DNA of 64,000 nt from Inonotus obliquus (taxonomy: Eukaryota; Basidiomycota; Agaricomycetes; Hymenochaetales; Hymenochaetaceae): the NCBI GenBank assembly GCA_032164295.1, contig JAJHTX010000001.1, positions 310,001-374,000 on the forward strand, read 5' to 3'. Position 1 is the stretch's first letter; each line of letters opens with the position of its first letter. The notes under the pieces are model-generated. The model ran no database searches. It had not been told where the DNA came from and worked only from the letters and a program-made list of their open reading frames with translations. Positions 13,252-21,544 of this stretch are shown here, one piece after another. The position numbers and the translations under genes are program-made.

Positions 13252-14577
13252 AACCATAACTCTAATTTTCTTTTCTTTTTCTTCCAATCGTTTTCGTTGT
13301 TTAGTTTTATGCGGATTTCTCGGGTGGACTCTCAAGGGATTTGTGAGCAGTTTGGCATTTAGTTGTATCTGATTAATTCCAACTTACTCAGGAGGGTCGG
13401 TCGACTTTTAATAAATCCTCGAATTTGCTCTAGCAGCCCGGATCTATTCTCAGCCAATTATTTAGCAGATGTTTGTCATTTCCTTACGACGGCCTGGCCA
13501 AAATCACAGAAAACCCACACAGTCGATTCTTGGCGCCTGGCGCTTCTGCGAGATGGATTGTTTCAGTCAGTTCAGCCGACTAGAACTAGATATGTCAAGA
13601 GGACGGACTGCGGGTATTGATATTATCACTTCTCGGTGTGGGCAGTGGCACAAACCACTTCGTTATCTTTGTCCAAGCCAAATGCACGAGATTCTTGGCT
13701 TCTTGCCTCTTCTGCACTCCCTCATCCCGTTCGTCGGTATAAATACCCTAGACCCGATGTACTGCATTCGTACTTCATCTCTTTTTGTTTTTTTTGCTTT
13801 CGTGATCCAGGAGGGGTCGGGCATCATTCATCAAGGGCAGTGTTCATTCTCAGACTCCGCGTAGATGGTGCTTCCTGCCTTCTACTCTGGAGAGTCGGCT
13901 TTCCTCTGCTCTGGGTGGTGTTCTACAAACGCATACGTTCGACTCGGTTATAAGTACTACTGTGGGGAAAGAAATAGTCTATCAAGCGGCATGGAACCCT
14001 CGAAGTCACTACTGTAAGGTACGAAGGGCATTCATGGCCGTTGCACGGATGCTTTTCGTCCTTGGTGTACGCTGACCGATCATCGCCATCGCCACCAAGC
14101 TTAATCCGTTGGCCAGCAGCTTACCCTCCAGATCATGCCAACTGTCCCCAGGCGTATCAACGTCTATTTCTTTCTCTCATGTCAATGCTGTCGTGGATTT
14201 CGGCTACATAAAGAGCTATCCGAGTCCATCGTGACTTTGTTCCCCCTTGCTGGGGCCACTCGACTTTGCTGTACACTCAAATTCTCATGCATAATTCGGG
14301 GTGTCTTCACCGTCGGTCACGGTGGCGTGGCGGTTTGAACTGAACTGAACGGAGCATTCCTTCCTTTCAAAGCAATTGCTGACTAAGAAACCCGTGCTTA
14401 TAATAGTTGTTTTTTCCACGACAAATGAACGCTGGGCTGACTTGCCAAGCTTCTCCTTTCCCTTCCACCACAGAGGCCATCTTCATTCTCCCTCTTTTCA
14501 TTCTCCTCCACTTCTCTTCGCCCTTTGCAAGTTTTGCGCAGTAACTCTGCTCCTTGACGTCTCTCGTTACATTCATC
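13252..14577. other. Intergenic, 1.3 kb, with TATA-like element
   Basis: Several overlapping frames exist but none resembles a protein family. A clean TATAAATA sits at 13738-13745, followed about 30-60 bases later by pyrimidine-rich sequence. The first ATG after it with a frame is at 13865 (50 codons to 14017), too short to support on its own. The stretch at 14445-14570 is strongly CT-rich and is probably the core promoter of the GPI-protein gene that starts at 14578. Confidence 0.4.
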
Positions 14578-15460
14578 ATGTCGTTCGCAAAGCTTGCGTA
14601 TGCCTGACGTCCCCCACGTTCTCTTTCCTACAGGGTTGGCTGACGAGTTTGTTCTGTTTTATACAGCGTTTCCCTTGTGCTTCTTGTACCTCTGGTGTCT
14701 GCCTTAGATGTTCAAACACCAACGGGTTGGACCTCCGCCGAGTCAGTCACCATTGACTGGTCAGCGGTCAACGGGGACCCGCAGACATTCTCGATTGAGC
14801 TCGCTAATGAGGCTTTCAACGATCAATTTGGCCTTGCGAATAACGTTCCGACGGGTGCTATGACTTTGAATCTCACACTACCCCAAGTTCCCCCACGGTA
14901 AGCCTTCCTTCTGAATTGAGATACAGCCAGTCCTAGATGATCGTCTTCCATTCCTCCAATATCCAATATTAAATTTCAACAGTGATGGGTACACCATCCA
15001 GTTCATTGACATCAGGTATGTGCATTACTACTTGCTGTGCTGTGCAGAAAGTACTCATTGTTTTCGTAGTAATACAACGGATATATTGGCAGAGTCTGCA
15101 CCATTCTCCATCGGTCCCGAGGTTTCCTCTTCGACTTCATCGACGAGCACAGGTTCTGCTGCTTCAAGCGGACTTAGCTCTGCCAGTGCCTCGTGAGTGC
15201 TTACGAATAACGTGCTATTAGTACGACTAAAAACTCCCCTCATTCACAGGATTACTTCTGCTGCTGGTACAACTCGTTCTATTGCTACCAGTGCAGGTGC
15301 AACGACGGGTACTGGAACCGGCACGGATAGCGCTGCGACTGGCGGGTCAACTTCGTTCGACAACGGTGCTGTCGCAATTGGTGTTTCGAACACTAACCTC
15401 GCTAGCTTCGTAGCCATGGCCGTAGCCGCAATAGCGGGCGCTCGCTTCATCGGCTTCTGA
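14578..15460 (+). CDS. GPI-anchored Ser/Thr-rich cell-surface protein
   Basis: Exon 1 encodes only MSFAKLA and is joined across a 70-base intron to VSLVLLVPLVSA, together a signal peptide. The mature start DVQTPTGWTSAESVTIDWSA belongs to the Kre9/Knh1-like Ig-type domain common in fungal GPI proteins (TIDWSAVNGDPQTFSIEL ... YTIQFIDISNTTDILAESAP). A long Ser/Thr/Ala/Gly tail follows. It ends in an Asn/Ser/Gly-containing omega-site region and a hydrophobic C-terminus (FVAMAVAAIAGARFIGF), as expected for GPI anchoring. Four exons are needed; the third carries FIDIS and the fourth the Ser-rich tail. The protein should be wall- or membrane-linked at the cell surface. The exact molecular role is unknown. 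Confidence 0.85.
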
Positions 15461-15781
15461 TTTCAACGTTTCCACTCAAAACGGCCTATCTGGACTTGAG
15501 GACAGTGTTTCCCTTTCTTTTCTTGCTGTGTGTTTTCCTGTTTAGCTGGACTCGTGTTTTGCGCACTGTATGGTGCAGTTATTGGCGGCTACCTTCAATT
15601 AGTCATACATTCGTTTGCTCTCCCCGTGTGCCACGTTAATAACGATAGCATCTTACTCGGACTTTATAATTATTGGACTTCCCGGTTCTAGCATGCATTT
15701 GCATTTTCCGCTTCAGTTCATTTTGAGCATTTCGTATAATTTAAGGCGTTGTTGCATTTCCATCTCCTTTGGTGATTCACG
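15461..15781. other. Intergenic
   Basis: A 320-base AT-rich stretch covers the 3' UTR of the GPI-protein gene and the presumed promoter of the small orphan gene. Nothing specific was seen. Confidence 0.4.
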
Positions 15782-16344
15782 ATGGACAAGCAGATCTCTG
15801 AACAAAATTGCGTAGTACTGCTCAAGGAATCCGGAGTCAGACATGGCTCAGAAGACAAGCCCGATTGGCGATTGCTGATGATCCGCATAGACCATCTGGA
15901 CCATGTCATATGCTCTCTCTCAGGCTGTAAACACTTCTTTTGCAGCACCTCGGACTGCAGCATAGGAACATGTATAAAATACGGAAATGACGTTCAAGAT
16001 GAACAACTCCTTGTAGTTCCTACCCCTCAGGGTATATTTGCGAAGAGCACGGAAAAGAACCAGAGGCGGTTTGTTTTGGAGAGGTGGAAGTTAGGGGTGA
16101 TAAAATGGGGATGGAATCAACGTGTCCGTAAGTATATATTTTCATACATGATTCTACAGACTCACTTCACCGTGCGACAATTCATGTGATGCCTTCAACC
16201 CCTTCCTCTGCGTTTTTGAACGATTTTTCGATGTTTGAATGTTTAGATGGCCTTCGAAGTTACGTACATGAAGTTATTCAAGAATCTAGCGGGGGAGCAA
16301 TACGTAACGATGAGGAAGGACGCGTACGATCGATTACACTTTGA
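15782..16344 (+). CDS. Small spliced hypothetical protein (147 aa)
   Basis: I recognise no family. A 115-codon frame from ATG 15782 meets a good donor (GTAAGT) at 16128. If joined to the acceptor ending at 16246, the new frame stays open for 32 codons, from HGLRSYVHEVIQESSGGAIR to SITL and the stop at 16344. The intron is 119 bases. The predicted protein has several Cys and His residues (GCKHFFCSTSDCSIGTC at about residues 50-66), which could be a metal site or chance. It lies directly left of the anomalous island and may be part of it or a lineage-specific gene. The single supporting argument is frame continuity across the intron. Confidence 0.4.
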
Positions 16345-16655
16345 CTCATGTGAAGATGAACTTGAAGGAATCATATGTTATAGATGGAATATTAATCGAT
16401 ATACAGTTTTGTTTTCTGTACAGCGTCAAATGATGAAGCCCCTATGAAAGGTTCTTTAAATGTTATATCAGCAGCTGCAGAAATACAATTAGCATAGCAC
16501 TGTTAATCATCCCGACCGGTTCACATTCACATTCGTATCATTGTGCATTGTGGTGCTGTGCTTTTGCCCACAACCCACATCCTTATAAGAATAATACTTT
16601 CTTTACCCGTTTCCCTTTCTGGGAAAAAGCAAGACATGTGATCCTGATCCATCCT
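16345..16655. other. Intergenic, left of the anomalous island
   Basis: AT-rich sequence with no credible gene. It ends in a pyrimidine run that contains the left copy of the 13-base repeat at 16656-16668. Confidence 0.35.
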
Positions 16656-19259
16656 TTCCTCCCTCCCTTTTCTCTTTAACCACCACCATCGTTTGGTGTG
16701 TGGGTGTGTATCCCCTGCGGGGGAACCCTGTCGTAAGCCCAGGGAGCCTGTTGGTAGCCCTGGCTGACTGCAGTGGGTCTGCATACGTGCCTACCGCGAC
16801 TGTACCGCTTTCTCTTAACTCTACGATGGAAACTATGCTGGCGACCGACCAGTTCGTCAAACACTGGCAGGGCACCTACCTCTCCCTTAATTGAAAAGTG
16901 CTCCGTTTGTCCACGATACGGCTTGTCTGCGCCTCGGCGCACAACGTCTCGATGCGCACCGGCGCGATTCATGGGGCGGGGTCGTCACCCCCCACTCAGT
17001 TCTCTTATCTACGGCGGTCATTGATTGGCTGCTGACAACTCTCTCACGGCCTACTTCTTTTGGCCCGAGGTCGCCCTATCTTGCTCACACGGTCGGTTTA
17101 CCGGTCCGGAGCCACTTTATGTAAGCCTGAAAGTTGCGGCACTCCGAAATACGATCGCACGGCCTTCCACGTAGGGTAGCGGGGTTTGGGGGTGAAGCCC
17201 TGAATACCTGCGCACTGTCCTTAGAGCGCTGGGTGGCGACTCCAGTATGGGCAGGCCCGAATATCTCTCGAATTTAAGCCGGGCCGGGGAGTCCCAAGAA
17301 GAGGACGGAGCCCTAGGGGTCGCGTACGTTAGACGCGGGTTCGCTTCGGTGACCCAGGACATCACGCCGGTAACCAGGCCAGGTGCCGCCGGATGCGGCT
17401 GCTCCATCAAACGTGGCGTACAAGGCTCGAATCAGCGGGGAGGTAGCTGTTAGAAAGGTAGTATTATCCATCATTAATAAGCCAATAACTATGAGCGTCC
17501 TACGTTGGATACAAGAGCGGTTAGCGGCAGTAATACAAGTACTAGAACAGCCCATCGTTCCCCCGACACCGCGAAGCAATATACTACGATGTTGCAACAT
17601 GTGCCGCCCAGCTAAAGAACTAGCTGGAGGACTGATGCGAGAATTAATCAGAGAGATCACGTACGGAGACATAATGAACGGACAAGCCGACATAATGATA
17701 CGACGTCGATTTGTAGAACTAACCTACGACCCTAACCAACAAATGCAAAAGGCTTATGAAAGGGAGATACGAGTATTATCCTACGACGCCGGATACTTTG
17801 TAATGATGATCGGAATACGAAACGTAGCACAGGAAGGAAGACACGAACGATGCGACGCAGCTATAGTAGATGTCGACATTGCTTACAAGCGAGACCAAAC
17901 CGGAACGAATGAGAGGACTGCATATGCTTGGGGGCATTGGATAATGAATTACATAAGTCGAGGATTACCTTATGGATATACCATAATGGAAACAAAGGTA
18001 GAACAGTACGGCGGAGTAATACACCTACAAGGAGTACAAGGGATAAACCTACAACGCGCCAGGACAACACCAGGATATACACGAGTGCAAACTATTCGAA
18101 ACTGGCTGACTGTACCACGACCGATCCTACCAATACCAACGAGACCCGAAATACAAGAACAGATGACTCAGCAATTACCTAGAATAGCTGAATTGGATCA
18201 AGTGCCGTTACCTACACAAGGATCAAACCTATCTACAAGATGGTACCGCCCACTACACTAAACTAATCAAAGAGAGGCTAGTAACACAGAGGTAGTGAAA
18301 TAAGGAAGGAAGTAAAGAGAAAGCACGGACCAGGTATCATAAAGGAAGAAACAGATAAATGCCATAAACAGTAAGTAACAAGGTAGTAACGTCACACATG
18401 TAAATTAGTATATAAGGAGGCCATCGTAGAGCCGACCTAGCAGTTTAATCCAAGTCAAGGGACCCTACCATAAGTCCCTAAGTTAAATCGTAACATCAAT
18501 TACTTGCGAGCCAGTAAATTACCAGTAGCGACACGGCTGAACTAAACCGATTGTGTGAAATCGAAGTGAAGCTAAAAATACGGATTGCAACTAGATTGTT
18601 CTCCCTATTGTCCGCACGGTACGAGCTACTCACAACGTAGTGCGATTCCCGATATTCCCTTATCGTGAATAACAATCAGTATAACAATCGCGTCTTCACG
18701 TCGACTTAATACTGTACGATTATAGTATCAGGTTCAACTGCAATATTAGTTAGTTGCTGGTTGTTTCAGATCGGATCAGCTACACAGTCCACTAAGGTGA
18801 TTAGCAATTTCATAACCAGTATTGTAGAATTTGGATTAACCCCTCAAACCGAGGAATTAGCCAGATTGGTCCGTCGATCAAGAATCAACGAACCCTCCAC
18901 GGAGATAAACAGTAGCGAGGAAGTGCGGAAGCAGTATCAGAGTAGGGGCGGTGCATTTTCTTTTAAGGCAAAGTTGTTTTACGTCGGTTAAGGGAATGGC
19001 AGACCTCATATCTGTTGTTTTCCGACCCGATTTTATCTTTTCTTAAATGGTCGGCCCTGTCGGTTTTTTCCCACTGGGTGTTTTCTGGCGGGTGTCCGAC
19101 TATTAATAGCAGGGGGTTTTCTTTTGTTTTCCCCGTATTGCCCTTGCGGGCCTTATTTCTTGGCTGTCCGGTTGCTTAGTCCCGGCAATTTGTAGGCCTA
19201 GCGCCCTAGCATAGATTAAAGTTCCCAATACTAAATTGGTGTGTTATTCCTCCCTCCCT
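16656..19259. mobile_element. Anomalous island, possible retroelement remnant of unresolved class
   Basis: Three abrupt composition blocks sit side by side. 16690-17400 is GC-rich and hairpin-prone, for example CCCCTGCGGGG near 16711 and GCGCCTCGGCGC near 16930. 17450-18780 is A-rich with rare host codons. 18960-19250 is T/G-rich. The island is bounded by an exact 13-base direct repeat, TTCCTCCCTCCCT, at 16656-16668 and 19247-19259, which could be a target-site duplication but is a simple pyrimidine run. GGTGGCGACTCC near 17227 recalls the primer-binding neighbourhood of some Ty3-type elements. AAGGAAGGAAGTAAAGAG near 18302 could be a polypurine tract. I found no matching long terminal repeats and no reverse transcriptase or integrase, so the class stays open. 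Confidence 0.35.
17491..18261 (+). CDS. Orphan AUA-rich ORF (256 aa) in the island
   Basis: The first ATG of an open frame that extends upstream to 17383 is at 17491 (MSVLRWIQERLAAVIQVLEQ). The frame is intron-free and ends RWYRPLH. I recognise no domain. Visible features are a CNMCRP dicysteine near residue 31, a soluble mixed alpha/beta-looking middle (VELTYDPNQQMQKAYEREIR, RHERCDAAIVDVDIAYKRD), and a Pro/Gln-rich C-terminus. Codon use is strikingly unlike the neighbours: Ile is mostly ATA and Leu often CTA or TTA, whereas nearby genes prefer ATC/ATT and CTC/CTT. Arg is often CGA. That points to a foreign or RNA-element origin. A gag-like role in a non-autonomous retroelement is one guess; an unrelated transferred gene is another. 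There is no sign of decay within the frame. Confidence 0.5.
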   Translation: MSVLRWIQERLAAVIQVLEQPIVPPTPRSNILRCCNMCRPAKELAGGLMRELIREITYGDIMNGQADIMIRRRFVELTYDPNQQMQKAYEREIRVLSYDAGYFVMMIGIRNVAQEGRHERCDAAIVDVDIAYKRDQTGTNERTAYAWGHWIMNYISRGLPYGYTIMETKVEQYGGVIHLQGVQGINLQRARTTPGYTRVQTIRNWLTVPRPILPIPTRPEIQEQMTQQLPRIAELDQVPLPTQGSNLSTRWYRPLH

Positions 19260-19642
19260 GATCGACAAAGATCATCAACGACCCAAGGGGGTGGACTTGG
19301 CGCACTTCACATCTAGACTACATCTATTCGACCTTCCGACCTGACTTACTTATGACTATGACTAATGAATAAAAGCGAAGCGTCAATGGATATACCAGAC
19401 TATGGATGTGCATTTGACTCTGCGCGTATGAAAGGGATCATGAATGTCATGCGCCGATATGTGAAACGAGCCTGTCCACCTTCGCAGGTTGGGCGCGAGT
19501 GATCGCAGCATCAGTACCTCAAGGTGCCCTAACCTGTTAATAAAGTTTCAATAGACCCGAAAAATGGTACATAACGTCCTTCCCGTACCTACCTCGATAG
19601 AACCTCACCGGGAGTTTCAGAAACCCACAACTCAAGGTGATC
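18262..19642. other. Gene-free right part of island and DUF6593 promoter
   Basis: TATATAAGG at about 18409-18417 could be a promoter TATA box, either for a lost element transcript or for a terminal repeat. A 70-codon open frame at 18764-18991 (TKVISNFITSIVEFGLTPQT) lacks an ATG and matches nothing known to me. 19260-19642 looks like ordinary host upstream sequence for the DUF6593 gene. Confidence 0.35.
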
Positions 19643-20359
19643 ATGTCCGACTCATCTTACCATGAAAGCAAGGACAAGGACGACATCCTCACCCTCACTT
19701 TAACCCCTGACAACCCAAGCAACACGACCATCACCACTCCCTCCGGAGAAATACTCTACACAGCCAAAACCCTCTTCCCACACGGTGACGACTCATCTTA
19801 CGCCATCACCCAAGTTTGCCGCGGGGGCAGAGGGCAAGGTCAGACTCTCGCTGCGCTCGAATGGAAGGATATCCGAAGTGATGTCGTTGGTCTTGGTGAG
19901 GAAAGTGTAGAGTTGAACGAGGAAGGTGAGGTGATAAGGTTGAAGAAAAATAAAGAAATGAAATTGAGTAAGTGGATGAAGGGAAGTATTATCCAAAGAA
20001 CCGTCTCTTTCCACGATGAAAATGGAAGAAAGTATAAGTGGAAGGGTGTCGGTACAGGAGAAACCATGGAGGTTAGTTCGTCCTCCGCTTCAACTGCAAT
20101 GAATTCACGCATCACAGCTATACGCACACGACCACGACTCCAACCCTCGCGTCCACGTGCAAACCCACCAAAGCCAGCACAACTTCTTTTGATCCCGCGA
20201 GCTCAGGAAATAATAGATACAGTTGTAATCAGCTTCCTCTTCCTCGAGAAACGCAGACGCGCGACGGATCAGTCGACTCAGATGAAGGCGGATGTTCTCG
20301 GATCACCGTATATCAGTCTGCCTGGTGGGACACAGGTCGTACACAAAGACGGTGCTTAA
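19643..20359 (+). CDS. DUF6593 domain protein
   Basis: A 238-residue intron-free protein of the basidiomycete DUF6593 family, of unknown function. Diagnostic segments are an N-terminal beta-rich part (DDILTLTLTPDNPSNTTI, GEILYTAKTLF), GQTLAALEWKDIRSDVV, RKYKWKGVGTGETMEV in the core, and the family's C-terminal helix ending IIDTVVISFLFLEKRRR. About 32 polar residues follow that helix, somewhat longer than I expect for the family. The ATG at 19643 is the first in frame; an upstream GTG is ignored. The codon use is host-like, unlike the adjacent island, which suggests the island boundary lies before 19640. Confidence 0.85.
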   Translation: MSDSSYHESKDKDDILTLTLTPDNPSNTTITTPSGEILYTAKTLFPHGDDSSYAITQVCRGGRGQGQTLAALEWKDIRSDVVGLGEESVELNEEGEVIRLKKNKEMKLSKWMKGSIIQRTVSFHDENGRKYKWKGVGTGETMEVSSSSASTAMNSRITAIRTRPRLQPSRPRANPPKPAQLLLIPRAQEIIDTVVISFLFLEKRRRATDQSTQMKADVLGSPYISLPGGTQVVHKDGA

Positions 20360-20627
20360 GGCGAGTTGGACGCCTCGGATGGACGGTATCACCAAAGAGC
20401 TTTGAAAGGGTCTTGCACTGTTCTTTTGTGGTGTATAATGTGACGAATCGTTCTGAGTGGTTCTGTGATCACAAAGGCTGCTCTTGGAAATACGTGCAAA
20501 TCTTGTTCAATTACATCTCTGTAGTCACTGAATATTCTACAATGCTTCAAAGCTCACCAAGCAACGAACTAATTACAGACACCGAACCCCATTTCATTTC
20601 CTATACATCAACCTGCATTACTCCTTG

Positions 20628-21313
20628 CGAATCAAAGTCGCTAACTGCTTCTTGTCTTCAAGAGCAAGCAAGTCACTCGATCCTAACGAACGAAGATCGA
20701 AATAAGTATCAAGTAAGCAAAAGCGTGACTCGTTGAACTCACCGCCAATGTGTTTCGTATCTGTCAAAGTGGATATCAAATGAAGCAATTGAATAAATAT
20801 TATAGCACCGCGAAACGGACATCGACGGCGACAAAGAACGTACCGATGAAGATGTTAGGTACAGTCCTCTGTCCAGTCTTCTCCTCGAGGTAATCCTGAA
20901 TAGCACCTCCGTCATCACGCTCATCAAGCCTGTACACGTTATCATATCATATATCAATTAGGGATACAAAGCCAAAGATAAAGAAGGGAAACAACCTACT
21001 CGACAACGCTAGCAGGGACGTCGCTGTACTTCTCAGAAAGGAGCAGCTTCGCCCGTCTACAATAAGGACAATAGCTCTTGCTGAACACCGCGATACGATT
21101 ATCCGCAATCAAGCTCTGTTCGCACATTCAATTAGCAATCCGTGGTTATCATACGGAACGACTCCTTCGTTCCGAGTCACTCACATCGACATAGGAAACA
21201 ACAGCAGCATGTTGATCAGACATTGTTGAAGATGAAGCGTGTTGACCGAAGAGATAGGCGCGGACTGAGTTGAACATTCGTGGAGATGCGAGAGGCCTTC
21301 TTATAGCGTTCAT
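20628..21313 (-). CDS. GRX: Dithiol glutaredoxin
   Basis: A class I glutaredoxin, which reduces disulfides and glutathionylated proteins with GSH. The spliced minus-strand reading gives [20 protein letters not shown] with the CPYC active site. It continues with [20 protein letters not shown], then RTVPNIFI (cis-Pro TVP) and [20 protein letters not shown], ending LIRKE at 20628. Five exons are used. Exon 1 (21185-21313) begins at an upstream ATG giving [20 protein letters not shown], an Arg-rich, acid-free leader suited to mitochondria. Internal ATGs at residues 13 and 30 (MSDQHAAVV) would give a cytosolic form. So one gene may supply two compartments, as yeast GRX2 does. Confidence 0.92.
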
Positions 21314-21544
21314 CCCAGGCGCTGTGCCACTCCCGTCAAACTCACCTTCATGATCGCGTCATCGAGCAATATAACTAAGCAAAAGTCACGTGTAACTCGA
21401 AACATGACTAACTTGACCCTTATGTATGCACGCCTTGACATGTGAGCTAAAGAACTGGATTGACTGCGTCTACTAGCAATCACGTTTTGGACGGCATCGG
21501 CATGTAGCCTCGACTAAGTCTACATGTACAGGATGTACATCAAA

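Noticed and set aside
18764..18991. Open frame without ATG in the island
   Set aside because: Has no start codon and no resemblance; retained only as a note on the island.
16656..19259. Terminal inverted repeats at the island ends
   Set aside because: Comparison of the two inner ends showed only scattered matches (a shared TAAC), no better than chance.
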